DNA of 64,000 nt from an uncultured Coriobacteriaceae bacterium (GTDB lineage: Bacteria; Actinomycetota; Coriobacteriia; Coriobacteriales; Atopobiaceae). The DNA lies in assembly GCA_902788705.1 (NCBI GenBank), contig CADALE010000007.1, forward strand, positions 25,064 to 89,063, in the 5' to 3' direction. Below are positions 1 through 8,853 of this stretch, one piece after another; position 1 is the stretch's first letter; the number at the start of each line of letters is the position of its first letter. Under the pieces are notes generated by a model, which ran no database searches, was not told the origin of the DNA, and was given only the letters and a program-made list of their open reading frames with translations. The position numbers and the translations under genes are program-made.

Positions 1-1046
1 TGCAGTGCGCGCAGGACGGCGTGAAGCAGATTGCCTCCTTCGAGCCCGACACCATCATCGCGGTGGGCGGCGGCTCGGCCATGGACGCGGCCAAGATCAT
101 GTGGCTGATGTACGAGCACCCCGAGGCCTCGTTCGAGGACATGTCCATGGACTTCATGGACATCCGCAAGCGCATCTACACCTATCCCGAGATGGGGCAG
201 AAGTGCTACTTCGTGGCCATTCCCACCAGCTCGGGTACGGGCTCGGAGGTGACGCCCTTCGCCATCATCACCGACGCCGAGACCGGCATCAAGTGGCCGC
301 TGGCCGACTACCAGCTGCTGCCCAACATGGCCATCGTGGACACCAACAACATGATGAGCCAGCCCAAGGGCCTTACCTCGGCCTCGGGCATCGACGTGCT
401 TACGCACGCGCTGGAGGCCTACGTGTCGGTGATGGCCAGCGACTACACCGACGGCCTGGCACTGCAGGCCGGCAAGCTCGTGTTTGACTACTTGCCGCGC
501 GCCTACGACGACCCCAACGACTTCGAGGCCCGCGACCACATGGCAAGCGCCAGCTGCCTGGCGGGCATGGCCTTCGCCAACGCCTTCCTGGGCGTCAACC
601 ACTCGATGGCGCACAAGCTGGGCGCCTTCCACCACATCCCGCACGGCTGGGCCAACGCGGTGGTGCTTACCCGCGTCATGCGCTACAACGCGGCCGAGCG
701 CCCCACCAGGATGGGCTCGTTCAGCCAGTACCAGTATCCGCACGCCAAGCAGCGCTACTGCGAGTTTGCCCGTCACTGCGGCTTCACGGGCGCGACCGAG
801 GACGAGCTGTTCGAGAACTTCCTCGCCGGCGTCGAGGAGCTGAAGCGCCACATTGGCGTGCACGCCACCATCGCCGAGTACGGCGTGGACGAGCAGTACT
901 TCCTTGACACGCTTGACGAGATGAGCGAGCAGGCCTTCAACGACCAGTGCACCGGCGCCAACCCGCGTTACCCGCTCATCTCCGAGATCCGCGAGCTGTA
1001 CCTCGACGCCTACTATGGGCGCGAGCCAAGCTCCTACGAGGACTAG
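1..1046 (+). CDS. adhE: AdhE, C-terminal iron-dependent alcohol dehydrogenase part (5' end outside window)
   Basis: The reading frame is open from base 3, so the true start lies upstream. The visible part is an iron-containing alcohol dehydrogenase: the GGGSAMDAAK nucleotide-binding stretch, the GTGSEVTPFA stretch, and the NHSMAHKLGAFHHIPHG segment that carries iron-binding histidines. The ending, with ANPRYPLISEI and LYLDAYYG, is typical of the alcohol dehydrogenase half of bifunctional AdhE, which reduces acetyl-CoA to ethanol and recycles NADH. The N-terminal aldehyde dehydrogenase half cannot be seen, so a stand-alone Fe-ADH remains possible. The context of pta and ackA in this window fits fermentation. 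Confidence 0.8.
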   Translation, partial: QCAQDGVKQIASFEPDTIIAVGGGSAMDAAKIMWLMYEHPEASFEDMSMDFMDIRKRIYTYPEMGQKCYFVAIPTSSGTGSEVTPFAIITDAETGIKWPLADYQLLPNMAIVDTNNMMSQPKGLTSASGIDVLTHALEAYVSVMASDYTDGLALQAGKLVFDYLPRAYDDPNDFEARDHMASASCLAGMAFANAFLGVNHSMAHKLGAFHHIPHGWANAVVLTRVMRYNAAERPTRMGSFSQYQYPHAKQRYCEFARHCGFTGATEDELFENFLAGVEELKRHIGVHATIAEYGVDEQYFLDTLDEMSEQAFNDQCTGANPRYPLISEIRELYLDAYYGREPSSYED

Positions 1047-1082
1047 CCAGGTGCCGTCAACAGCCAAGAAAGGTGAGCGACC

Positions 1083-1865
1083 ATGATCATCTCCGACAGC
1101 GCCGTCATCATCGAGCAGCGCAACAACAAGGTCGTCTATCGTGACGGCGACCGCATCGTGAAGGTATTCAACGACGTGAAGCCGGCCTCTGACGTGTTCA
1201 ACGAGGCGCTGAACACCGCCCGCGTGGCCGAGGCGGGCATCCGCGTGTCCGAGCCGATCGAGGTGAGCCAGGTTGAGGCAGGCCCCTATGCGGGCAGCTG
1301 GGCCCTGGCAAACCGCTACGTGCCCGGAAAGACCATGTACCAGGTGTTCGACGAGGCGGAGGACGACGGGACCTTCGACCAGTGGTTCGACCGCTTCATC
1401 GACCTGCAGCTTGAGGTGCAGGGCTTCCGTGCGCCGCTGCTTAACCGTCAGAAGGACAAGCTCAACCGCATGGTGTCCAACACCAAGGGCATCATCGACG
1501 CCACCACCCGCTACGACCTGCACATCCGCATCGAGGGCATGATGAGCGACGAGCGCGTGTGCCACGGCGACTTTATCCCGTCCAACGTGATCGTGGCCGA
1601 CGACGGCGAGCTGTACCTGTGCGACTGGGCTCACGTCACCGCCGGCACGCCCGAGGTGGACGCAGCCATGACCTACCTGCTGTTCAGCCTCAGGCACCCC
1701 GAGAGCGCCGACCGCTACCTGAAGCGCTACTGCGACCGCGCCGACGTTGCGCGCCAGTCCATCATGCGCTGGATGCCCGTCATCGCGGCGGCCGAGCTGT
1801 CGCGCGGGCGCAAGCGCGACGAGGAGTTCCTGAAGAGCTGGGTCGAGGTGTACTCGGGAGAGTAG
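1083..1865 (+). CDS. APH/choline-kinase-like phosphotransferase
   Basis: A 260-residue protein starting at ATG after AAGGTGAG. The catalytic loop is seen as CHGDFIPSNVIV (the H-G-D-x-x-x-x-N pattern of aminoglycoside/choline kinase-like enzymes), followed by LYLCDWAHV, which supplies the metal-binding Asp. The N-terminal part is a kinase-like lobe (VYRDGDRIVKVF). The substrate cannot be told from sequence; many members phosphorylate small metabolites such as choline, thiamine or sugars rather than antibiotics. It lies 36 bases after adhE and just before a lipoprotein gene, so it may be co-transcribed with both. Confidence 0.7.
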   Translation: MIISDSAVIIEQRNNKVVYRDGDRIVKVFNDVKPASDVFNEALNTARVAEAGIRVSEPIEVSQVEAGPYAGSWALANRYVPGKTMYQVFDEAEDDGTFDQWFDRFIDLQLEVQGFRAPLLNRQKDKLNRMVSNTKGIIDATTRYDLHIRIEGMMSDERVCHGDFIPSNVIVADDGELYLCDWAHVTAGTPEVDAAMTYLLFSLRHPESADRYLKRYCDRADVARQSIMRWMPVIAAAELSRGRKRDEEFLKSWVEVYSGE

Positions 1866-1892
1866 GCCCGTGTGGATGAAAGGATTGATGCT

Positions 1893-2498
1893 ATGAGAAG
1901 CGCGCTTGTGTCTGCCAGGAGGGCCCTTGCGTCCCTTGTCGTTGCCGCCATGGTGGCGTGCCTGGCCGCGTGCGGCTCGTCCGGCGCCGCCGAGGAGGTT
2001 CGCACGACCGTGGACAACACGTTTGCCGTGTTCAAGGACCCCGCCTCGGCTGACATCTCCTCGTATGTCGACGACGAGACGCGTTCGCTGCTTACCGACT
2101 ACGGCGTGAATGTGAACGACTTCTTGGCCTCCGCCTTCAAGCACCTGGCCTACGAAATCCAGGACGTGCAGGTGGATGGCGACCAGGCCACCGTCAAGCT
2201 GAGCATCAGCAACGTGAACCTTGATGACGCCATGGATGCGGCGCTCGAGGACTTTGATGCGTGGACCGACACCGACGAAGCCGCCACTGCCTATACCGAC
2301 GGTGGCGAGGCGGCGCTGTACCAGAAGCTGTTCGAGCTGCTGTACGCCCGCATCGACACGATGGGGGAGAGCCTTGTCACCAACGAGGTCGAGCTGAAGC
2401 TGCAGCGCACGGAGGACGAGGCGTGGGACGTCACCCCCGAGGGTAACGAGGACTTCTACGCTGCGCTGTACGGTGGCGCCACCCTCGACCTGGGCTAG
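1893..2498 (+). CDS. Predicted lipoprotein, DUF5105-like
   Basis: The start at 1893 is chosen because AAAGGA sits eight bases upstream; an in-frame GTG at 1872 has no such site. The product begins with a positively charged stretch, a hydrophobic run and the lipobox LAAC, so it should be exported and lipid-anchored. The mature part is acidic, about 180 residues, and looks like the small lipoproteins with a DUF5105-type or cystatin-like fold that measure roughly this length. No catalytic motif is visible. Function is unknown. Confidence 0.7.
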   Translation: MRSALVSARRALASLVVAAMVACLAACGSSGAAEEVRTTVDNTFAVFKDPASADISSYVDDETRSLLTDYGVNVNDFLASAFKHLAYEIQDVQVDGDQATVKLSISNVNLDDAMDAALEDFDAWTDTDEAATAYTDGGEAALYQKLFELLYARIDTMGESLVTNEVELKLQRTEDEAWDVTPEGNEDFYAALYGGATLDLG

Positions 2499-2585
2499 GC
2501 TAACCCTCTGCTCCACCTGACGTAGCACGCGCACTGACAACCGTGCCCCCGAGGCCCTGAGGCTTCGGGGGCACGTTCATGGACA

Positions 2586-2732
2586 GTGGCCGGACAGTGG
2601 GGACGGGACAGTGGGGACGCGGACAGTGGGGACGTAGCACTTTGTCCTAGGCCTCCCTTGCTAAGTCGGCACTGAGAGGGCCTAGGACAAAGTGCTACGT
2701 CCCCACTGTCCGCGTCCCCACTGTCCGGCCAC
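2586..2732. repeat. Palindromic intergenic repeat, copy 1 (GTAGCACTTTGTCC family)
   Basis: A long inverted repeat. The left arm has three tandem GGACAGTGGGGAC-like blocks leading to GTAGCACTTTGTCC. The right arm is the reverse complement, GGACAAAGTGCTAC then CGTCCCCACTGTCC. The outer ends GTGGCCGG and CCGGCCAC also pair. Related elements lie at 16926-17018, 31339-31466 and 48145-48239. The shape is REP-like. It sits between convergent genes (the lipoprotein and folA) and could act as a transcription-blocking hairpin. Confidence 0.85.
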
Positions 2733-2751
2733 GTCTTTATCCAGGTGGTGG

Positions 2752-3282
2752 TTAACGGGCCCGCACGTAGGTGACGTAATCGAAGCGCACGCCCTCGTCG
2801 GTCACGCCACCCGGCTCGCAAGACTCCACCTGCCACGCGGGGTCGTCGTCCAGGTTGGGGAAGGTGGCATCCACCGGCACCACGACGTCGTTTTTGGTTA
2901 CGTACACGCGTTGGCACTGCGGCAGCAGCTGCCGGTACAGGCTCTCGCCGCCGATGAGCCACACGGTGTCAGGGTCGTCGCCCGCCACCAGCGCAAGCGC
3001 CTCGTCCAGGCCGTGCGCCACCTCGGCGCCGGGCGCCGCGTACGTTGCGTCGCGCGTCACCACCACGTTGCGCCGCGCCTTGAGCGCCCCTCCCGGGAAG
3101 CTCTCGAACGTCTTGCGGCCCATCACCACGGTGCCCAGCACCTCGTCGGGACCTGCGTCCTTGGGGCGCCTCCCGCCGCAGGTTAGCTGCACGAAGCGGC
3201 GCATGTCGCTGCGGTTTGCCACGGCGAGGCCTCCCTCAAGCCCGATGCCCCAGTCGCGCGTGACCGATACGATGGCGTTCAC
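2752..3282 (-). CDS. folA: Dihydrofolate reductase
   Basis: 176 residues. It reduces dihydrofolate to tetrahydrofolate with NADPH, regenerating the cofactor oxidised by thymidylate synthase. Family marks are the N-terminal AIVSVTRDWGIG, the VMGRKTFESFPGGAL segment and WLIGGESLYRQLL near the cofactor site. The usual LPW after the first glycine loop is replaced by GLAVANRSDM, so the substrate loop is divergent. The start is GTG, supported by AAGGAGG six bases upstream. It follows thyA by 33 bases, the classic thyA-folA arrangement. Confidence 0.9.
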   Translation of the reverse strand: MNAIVSVTRDWGIGLEGGLAVANRSDMRRFVQLTCGGRRPKDAGPDEVLGTVVMGRKTFESFPGGALKARRNVVVTRDATYAAPGAEVAHGLDEALALVAGDDPDTVWLIGGESLYRQLLPQCQRVYVTKNDVVVPVDATFPNLDDDPAWQVESCEPGGVTDEGVRFDYVTYVRAR

Positions 3283-3315
3283 GTCCGTCCTCCTTGCTGG
3301 CCTGCCCGCGCCCGC

Positions 3316-4167
3316 CTAGATGGCGATGGGGATGTTCTTCACCTGGGGGCCGGTCTCGTAGTTTTCCACCACGAGGTCGTCGGTGGTGAAGGCGTAGAAG
3401 TCGTGCACGTCGGGGTTCAGCGTGACGCGTGGTGCCGGGTGCGTGGGCCGCGTGATCAGCTCGCGCACGATGTCCACGTGGCGGTCGTAGATGTGGGCGT
3501 CGGCGATCATGTGCACCAGCTCGCCCGCAACCATGCCGCTTACCTGCGCCACCATCATCAGCAGCAGCGCGTACTGGCACACGTTCCAGTTGTTGGCCGC
3601 CAGCACGTCCTGGCTGCGCTGCACCAGCACCATGTTCAGGGTGAGCCTGCCGTCGTCGCGGCGGTCGTCGGTCACGTTGTAGATGGCGTTGTATGCGCAG
3701 GGATAGAGGTGCATCTCGCTCAGCTCGGAGATGTCGTACAGGTTGGTCATGATGCGTCGGGAGAACGGCGTCTCGCGCAGGTCCTTCAGCACGCGGTCCA
3801 TCTGGTCGTAGTCGCCGTCGGAGTAGTGGCTCACCTTGCCCACCTGGTAGCCGTACGCCTTGCCGATGCTACCCGTCTCGTCGGCCCACTCGTCCCACAC
3901 GTGGGGCTTCAGGTCGTGTATGTTGTTGGACTTGCGCTGGTAGATCCACAGGATCTCGTCCATGCAGCTCTTCAGGGCCGTGCGCCGCAGCGTGAGTGCG
4001 GGAAACTCCTCGCGCAGGTCGTAGCGGTTGCACACGCCGAAGCGCTTGATGGTGTAGGCGGCCGTACCGTCCTCCCAGTGCGGCCTCACGGCCTGGCCCT
4101 CGGTGGTGGTGCCGTGCTCGATGATGTCGGTGCACATCTGCACGAAGATGTCGTCTGCCCTGCTCAT
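3316..4167 (-). CDS. thyA: Thymidylate synthase (divergent ThyA)
   Basis: 283 residues, start ATG after GGGAGC. It methylates dUMP to dTMP using methylenetetrahydrofolate. Recognisable parts are the RRIMTNLYD phosphate-binding arginines, the catalytic cysteine in LYPCAYN, QRSQDVLAANNWNV, and HIYDRHVDIV near the C terminus. In the best known ThyA proteins the cysteine lies in a PPCH motif and the later block reads like RSxDxxLGxPFN, so this belongs to a divergent branch. It is the fifth gene of a minus-strand run ending in folA. Confidence 0.9.
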   Translation of the reverse strand: MSRADDIFVQMCTDIIEHGTTTEGQAVRPHWEDGTAAYTIKRFGVCNRYDLREEFPALTLRRTALKSCMDEILWIYQRKSNNIHDLKPHVWDEWADETGSIGKAYGYQVGKVSHYSDGDYDQMDRVLKDLRETPFSRRIMTNLYDISELSEMHLYPCAYNAIYNVTDDRRDDGRLTLNMVLVQRSQDVLAANNWNVCQYALLLMMVAQVSGMVAGELVHMIADAHIYDRHVDIVRELITRPTHPAPRVTLNPDVHDFYAFTTDDLVVENYETGPQVKNIPIAI

Positions 4168-4191
4168 GGCTGCTCCCGTCGTGGGGCGTCG

Positions 4192-4530
4192 CTAGGCGCG
4201 CGCCTGGCTTCCCATGCCGTCCTGCTCGATGAGGTGCTCGTACAGGTCGTCAAGGTTGTCGTAGTCGTCGATGTCGTACGAGTCGTAGGGGTCAAGCAGC
4301 TCCTGGTGCTCGACGTAATAGTTGAGGTCGTCCTCCACCAGGTAGTACAGCGATTTCATGGTGGCTGACGCGCAGCTTCCCAGGCTCATCGACAGCATGA
4401 TGGCAAGCACGAGGCCCGCCGCGGCGATCAGGTAGGCCGTGTTGCCCGAGTTGGTGTTGTCGGGCGAGGTGGTTGCCGACGCCGTCTCGATGACGCGGGG
4501 CGAGGGCTGGCCGTTGGTGCCGTATTCCAT
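4192..4530 (-). CDS. Small single-span membrane protein, unknown
   Basis: 112 residues, ATG after AAGGAG. It has a Ser/Thr/Asn-rich N terminus of about 30 residues, one hydrophobic segment at about residues 32-52 (YLIAAAGLVLAIMLSM), and a very acidic, Asp/Tyr-rich tail. No domain is recognised. It sits 24 bases upstream of thyA and 25 bases downstream of the thioesterase, so it is probably part of the same transcript. A DUF-type envelope protein is the most one can say. Confidence 0.6.
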   Translation of the reverse strand: MEYGTNGQPSPRVIETASATTSPDNTNSGNTAYLIAAAGLVLAIMLSMSLGSCASATMKSLYYLVEDDLNYYVEHQELLDPYDSYDIDDYDNLDDLYEHLIEQDGMGSQARA

Positions 4531-4555
4531 GGTGGCTCCTTCCTACGAACGCGTC

Positions 4556-5293
4556 CTATGATAGTGCAAGCGCGGGCGCAAGCGGCGCGAACGACACCAC
4601 CGTGTAGGCCTCGCCGCCTTCGTCGGCCAGCACCACCGTGCGCGTGCCGTCCTGCTCGTGGACGGTGGGCACCAGCACGTCGCCCAGATGGGCCTGCATG
4701 CGGTACTGCACGCAGATGCGCATCGGCGCGGACAGGTGCCCCGTATCCTCGACGGCCTGCTCGGCCATCAGCACGTACTGAGCGTTGTTCACGTGGCCGT
4801 TGGTGTCTAGGTTCTGCTCGCTCACCACGATGGGCGTGCCCACGCGGGGCGTACCTGCCACCTCCAGCTTGCGGTGCGTCTCGGGCATGTCCATGCGGGG
4901 CTCGTCGGTAAGGTAGGCCCGCTCCGAGTCGGGGATGCGGCAGGGGCGCTGCGTCTGCGTATCGAAGGTGAACCACAGCGAGTCGGCCTGCACGTAGGGG
5001 GTGCCGTCCGGTGCGCAGATGCTAAAGTTGCGCTTGGCCAGGGTGCGCGACATGTCGTAGCACCAGGTGCCCACCACGATGTCGTCGCAGAAGCGGGGGA
5101 GGCGCAGCACCTCTATCTGCCACGCCGCCAAAAGCCAGGCAAAGTGGTTGCTGGCCATGAAGTCGATGCCCAGCCCCAGGCTCTCGGTGTGGAAGGTGGA
5201 GCAGTCCTGCAGGTAGTTGACCAGCGACACCAGCGAGAGCTGGGCGTGCTCGTCGCACTCGCTGTAGCGCACGCGCGAGGTGAATGAGTACAT
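4556..5293 (-). CDS. Acyl-ACP thioesterase-like double hot-dog protein
   Basis: The start at 5293 is set by AAGGAGG just upstream and by homology; a much longer frame continues upstream into the next gene but is not needed. The 245-residue product has two hot-dog halves. The first begins YSECDEHAQLSLVSL. The second carries NLDTNGHVNNAQYV, matching the D-x-N-x-H-V-N-N block that holds catalytic Asn and His in FatA-type acyl-ACP thioesterases. Such enzymes release free fatty acids from acyl carrier protein. Downstream of a lipid kinase, it suggests lipid metabolism. Confidence 0.8.
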   Translation of the reverse strand: MYSFTSRVRYSECDEHAQLSLVSLVNYLQDCSTFHTESLGLGIDFMASNHFAWLLAAWQIEVLRLPRFCDDIVVGTWCYDMSRTLAKRNFSICAPDGTPYVQADSLWFTFDTQTQRPCRIPDSERAYLTDEPRMDMPETHRKLEVAGTPRVGTPIVVSEQNLDTNGHVNNAQYVLMAEQAVEDTGHLSAPMRICVQYRMQAHLGDVLVPTVHEQDGTRTVVLADEGGEAYTVVSFAPLAPALALS

Positions 5294-5348
5294 GGCGCCT
5301 CCTTTTTGGCCTCGGTGTACCAGTATGCGCCTTTTGGGGCCGTGGACC

Positions 5349-5816
5349 CTAGCCCTTGCGCAGGCCTCGGAAGAACTCCCGCACGGTGCACGCCTTGTCG
5401 GCCATGCACACCACCCAGCCCTCCTTGGTGCGTGGCGGCAGCGGGTGGAAGGGAAACATGTGCCGCACGATGACGTCGCGCTCCACGGGTGTGAGGTCGT
5501 CGAAGTCGGCCTCGGCGTTGCGCAGGGCGTGTCCCGGGTGGGTGAAGCCGTGCCAGCGGTCTGGCGCGTGCTCGTGGTCGTGCCAGTCGTACAGGAAGTA
5601 GTCGTGCAGGATGGCTCCCCGCACGAGCGATGCCTCGTCAATGCGCAGGCGCAGCCCGCGCGCCATGGTAAGCGCCAGCCGCGCCACCGCCGTGGTGTGG
5701 TCAAGCGTGGAGGTGTCGCCGTGCTGCACGAAGCGCGCCATCTCCTGCACCCGGCCACTTGCCAGCGTCTTTGCGGACAGCTCCTCAAAGCGCTCGTGTA
5801 TCGCCTGCAGTTTCAT
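5349..5816 (-). CDS. HD-domain phosphohydrolase
   Basis: 155 residues with ATG after GGGAAGG. The metal-binding HD pattern is spread over TLDHTTAVARLAL, GAILHDYFLYDW, the histidines in HGFTHPGHAL, and VVCMADKACTV. Small HD proteins of this type are phosphohydrolases or phosphodiesterases acting on nucleotides or similar phosphates; the substrate is not evident. It lies 17 bases after the lipid kinase gene and 55 bases before the thioesterase gene, in one minus-strand run. Confidence 0.8.
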   Translation of the reverse strand: MKLQAIHERFEELSAKTLASGRVQEMARFVQHGDTSTLDHTTAVARLALTMARGLRLRIDEASLVRGAILHDYFLYDWHDHEHAPDRWHGFTHPGHALRNAEADFDDLTPVERDVIVRHMFPFHPLPPRTKEGWVVCMADKACTVREFFRGLRKG

Positions 5817-5833
5817 GTGGCCTTCCCGCGCGG

Positions 5834-6760
5834 CTATGCCTGCTGGGCGTAGCGGCTGAGGGCGTCCATGATCACGTCGCAGCAGCCAGGCAGCACGTGC
5901 GCCTCCCAGCTCACCACGTCGCCGGTAACCACGTCGCCGTCAATCTCCATCTTCATGGGTTCGTCGGCCGTCACGTGGATGTCGCGGCCGCTGTAGGTGG
6001 CGATGCGCGGGCGCCCCACCTCGCGGCCTGACGGGTCCACGATGCCGGCAAGCATGGGCGCCAGCAGCTGCGCGGTGCCGGTGGTCTCCAGCACGATGAC
6101 GTCAAGCATGCCGTCGTCCATGCGGCAGTTGGGCACGATCTCTATCTCGCCCTGCATCATGGCGTTGTTGGCCACAAGGCACGAGATGCCGTCGTGCTCG
6201 TAGGTCTGGCCGTCGATGTCGATGGTAAAGTGGTGCACCTTGGGCCACACGTTGGCAAGTACGGCAGCGAAGTAGGCCGCCTCGCCAAGCAGCTGCTTGG
6301 TGGGGATGGCGTCGTGCATCAGCTGCGCGTCGAAGCCCATGCCCGACATCAGGCCAAACCCGCGCGTATGGGGCTCGCCCTTTGCGTCCGTCCAGCTGAT
6401 CTCGCCCAGGTCCGAACTGAAGGTGCGGCCGGCGCGGCAGGCAGCCGCCAGGGCCGCGGGCTCGGTGGCGTTGCCGATGTTGGCCGCAAGCAGGTTGGCG
6501 GTTCCCGAGGGAAAGACGCAGGTGGCAACGCCGCGGTTTCGCAGCGCGTACAGGGCGTGTGCCACGGTGCCGTCGCCACCGGACACCACCACCAGGTCAT
6601 ACTCCTCGGCGTCGGCCAGGCGCCGCTCGTCCTGCTGCGGGTTGGCCGTGAGCACGCGAAGCACGCACTCGTCGCCAGCGCGCAGAAGCGCGCGCTGGAA
6701 CTCGTAGATGGCGTCCGAGCCGAATCCCGACCTTGGGTTGTGTACTATAAGCGCACGCAT
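5834..6760 (-). CDS. Diacylglycerol kinase-family lipid kinase (YegS/DagK)
   Basis: 308 residues, ATG after AGGGGG. It has the catalytic-domain signature VVSGGDGTVAHAL, the FPSGTANLLA stretch, the nucleotide-site start VHNPRSGFGS, and the C-terminal beta-sandwich with MKMEIDGDVV. These proteins phosphorylate diacylglycerol or related lipids with ATP, recycling them into phospholipid synthesis at the inner face of the membrane. It is the first gene of a six-gene minus-strand run reaching folA and is divergent from rnd. Confidence 0.85.
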   Translation of the reverse strand: MRALIVHNPRSGFGSDAIYEFQRALLRAGDECVLRVLTANPQQDERRLADAEEYDLVVVSGGDGTVAHALYALRNRGVATCVFPSGTANLLAANIGNATEPAALAAACRAGRTFSSDLGEISWTDAKGEPHTRGFGLMSGMGFDAQLMHDAIPTKQLLGEAAYFAAVLANVWPKVHHFTIDIDGQTYEHDGISCLVANNAMMQGEIEIVPNCRMDDGMLDVIVLETTGTAQLLAPMLAGIVDPSGREVGRPRIATYSGRDIHVTADEPMKMEIDGDVVTGDVVSWEAHVLPGCCDVIMDALSRYAQQA

Positions 6761-6885
6761 GGAATGCCCCCTAGACGTAAAGTATCATGGTGCTGGCGCA
6801 TGGTCGTCGCACCCATTACTTGATGGTACCCATTTTGCGACGTGGGCGGCTATTCCGCACGCAAAGGAAAGAATCGAGAGACCGC

Positions 6886-8016
6886 GTGTACATACGAGAC
6901 TTTGAGGCGCTCAGCCAGTTTTGCGAGCGAGCGGCACATTCGAGGGTCGTGGCCGTCGACACCGAGTTCATCCGCGAGCGAACCTACTACCCAAAGCTCT
7001 GCCTCGTGCAGGTTGCCACGGCAGACGAGGCCGTGGCCATAGACCCCCTGCTCATCGACGACCTGACGCCCCTGCGCAAGATCATGCTGGACAGCCGAGT
7101 TACCAAGGTGTTCCATGCTTGCACGCAGGACCTCGAGGTGCTGCTCAACGCCTTTGGCGCCGTGCCCGCACCCGTCTTTGACACGCAGCTTGCGGCCGCC
7201 TTCCTGGGGCAGCGACAGCAGCTGGGTTACGGTGCGCTGGTCGAGGCGTACTGCGGCGTGCGGCTGGCCAAGGCCGAGTCGCTCACCGACTGGGCGCGCC
7301 GCCCGCTTGACGTCGAGCAGCTTCGCTACGCCGAGGACGACGTGCGCTACCTCCCGGGCATCTACGACCAGATGCTTGAGCAGCTCTCGCGCCTGGACCG
7401 CCTCTCGTGGCTGGGGCCCGAGATGGACGCCCTCACCGACGCCGCACGCGTGCAGCGCGACCCCAACGAGGCGTACCTGCACCTCAAGCGCTCGTCGTCG
7501 CTCACGCGGCGCCAGCTGGCCGTGGCGCGCGAGGCGTGCGCCTGGCGCGAGCGCACGGCTTCCCGGCGCAACATCCCGCGCAAGTGGGTGGTTACCGACG
7601 AGGTGCTGGTGGAGTCGTGCCGGCGCGTGCCGCGCACCGTGGAGGCGCTGCGGCGCATCAGGGGCACCGAGTCGCTTGGCGAGCGCGATGCGCTGGCGCT
7701 GGTCGAGGCCATCGAGCGTGGGGCAGACAGCGATCCTGCAACCTATCCCCAGGTGCAGCACCGCGACCGTCCCTCGGCCGAGATGGAGAGCGTGCTTGAC
7801 CTCATGTACGCCATGCTGCGCATCGTGTCCGACAAGAGCGGCATAGCCCCGCAGCTCATCGCCTCGCGCGACGACCTGCACGACCTTGCGCTGGGCCGGC
7901 CCAAGGCGCGGCTTGCACGCGGCTGGCGCCACGAGCTTGCCGGCAGGTCGCTGCAGCGGCTGTTGGCGGGCGAGGTGGGCCTCACCGTGAAGGAGGGTCG
8001 CGTCGAGACCCTGTGA
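6886..8016 (+). CDS. rnd: Ribonuclease D
   Basis: A DEDD-family 3'-5' exoribonuclease for tRNA and other RNA ends. The three exonuclease motifs are visible: VVAVDTEFIRERTYYPKL, VFHACTQDLEVL, and YAEDDVRYLP with the Tyr-x3-Asp of the DEDDy type. The C-terminal half resembles HRDC domains. I place the start at GTG 6886 because it gives the usual RNase D beginning (YIRDFEALSQF); an in-frame ATG at 6787 would add 33 residues without homology. The ribosome binding site is weak for both, so the start is uncertain. Confidence 0.85.
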   Translation: MYIRDFEALSQFCERAAHSRVVAVDTEFIRERTYYPKLCLVQVATADEAVAIDPLLIDDLTPLRKIMLDSRVTKVFHACTQDLEVLLNAFGAVPAPVFDTQLAAAFLGQRQQLGYGALVEAYCGVRLAKAESLTDWARRPLDVEQLRYAEDDVRYLPGIYDQMLEQLSRLDRLSWLGPEMDALTDAARVQRDPNEAYLHLKRSSSLTRRQLAVAREACAWRERTASRRNIPRKWVVTDEVLVESCRRVPRTVEALRRIRGTESLGERDALALVEAIERGADSDPATYPQVQHRDRPSAEMESVLDLMYAMLRIVSDKSGIAPQLIASRDDLHDLALGRPKARLARGWRHELAGRSLQRLLAGEVGLTVKEGRVETL

Positions 8017-8162
8017 TGGGGCTCGTGCTGGTCCCAACCATCCTGACAAGATGCCCCTTTGCGTGCGGCGGGTGGCGTCCGCGTGTGGATGCCGCAACAC
8101 TTGTCTGGTGGATGCGCTAACCTTGGGTACATACCTTTCGTCGGCCAACGAACGGAGGAACG

Positions 8163-8852
8163 ATGTACTACGGGTACGGCTTCGACATGAGCTACCTCAT
8201 CCTTACGCTGGTTACCATGGTGCTTGGCATGGCAACGCAGGCGTACATCAGGCGGACCTACAACAAGTGGTCGCAGGTGCCCTCGCCGGGCGGCTACACG
8301 GGCGCCGAGATGGCGCAGCGCATGCTGCAGACCTCAGGCGCTACGTCGGTGGGCATCGGGCGCGTCTCGGGCTACCTTACCGACCACTACGACCCGCGCG
8401 ACAACAACCTGCACCTCTCCGAGCAAAACTTCACGGGCGGCTCGGTGGCGTCGGTGGCGGTTGCCTGCCACGAGGCTGGTCACGCGGTGCAGACGGCCCA
8501 AGGCTACGTGTTTGGCAACCTGCGCACGGCGCTGGTGCCGGTGGCCAACCTCTCGCAGCAGCTGTGGAGCCTCCTGTTCTTCGCGGGCATCATGCTCAAC
8601 GTGATGGGCCTCGTGCGTGCTGCCATCGCCCTGTTTGCGTTCTCGGTGCTGTTCCATGTGGTCACGCTGCCGGTCGAGATAGACGCCTCGCGCCGCGCGG
8701 TGGCCTACCTCTCGCAGTACGGCACCGCGCTTGACCAGCAGGGCGCCAGGGAGGTGCTTACCGCCGCGGCGCTCACCTACGTGGCGGCCGCGCTGTCCTC
8801 GCTGCTGCAGCTTCTGTACCTGATGTCGCGCACCCGCAGGTCGGAGCGCTAG
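8163..8852 (+). CDS. Neutral zinc metallopeptidase (YugP-like membrane protease)
   Basis: 229 residues, ATG after a strong CGGAGG. The zinc site is CHEAGHAV. A hydrophobic N-terminal segment and at least two further membrane segments (LLFFAGIMLNVMG; a C-terminal run near ALSSLLQLLYLM) place it in the membrane. The YIRRTYNKWS start and NNLHLSE stretch are typical of PF04298-like zinc peptidases. Natural substrates of this family are poorly defined. Its stop is one base from the xseA start, suggesting translational coupling. Confidence 0.85.
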   Translation: MYYGYGFDMSYLILTLVTMVLGMATQAYIRRTYNKWSQVPSPGGYTGAEMAQRMLQTSGATSVGIGRVSGYLTDHYDPRDNNLHLSEQNFTGGSVASVAVACHEAGHAVQTAQGYVFGNLRTALVPVANLSQQLWSLLFFAGIMLNVMGLVRAAIALFAFSVLFHVVTLPVEIDASRRAVAYLSQYGTALDQQGAREVLTAAALTYVAAALSSLLQLLYLMSRTRRSER

Positions 8853-8853
8853 C

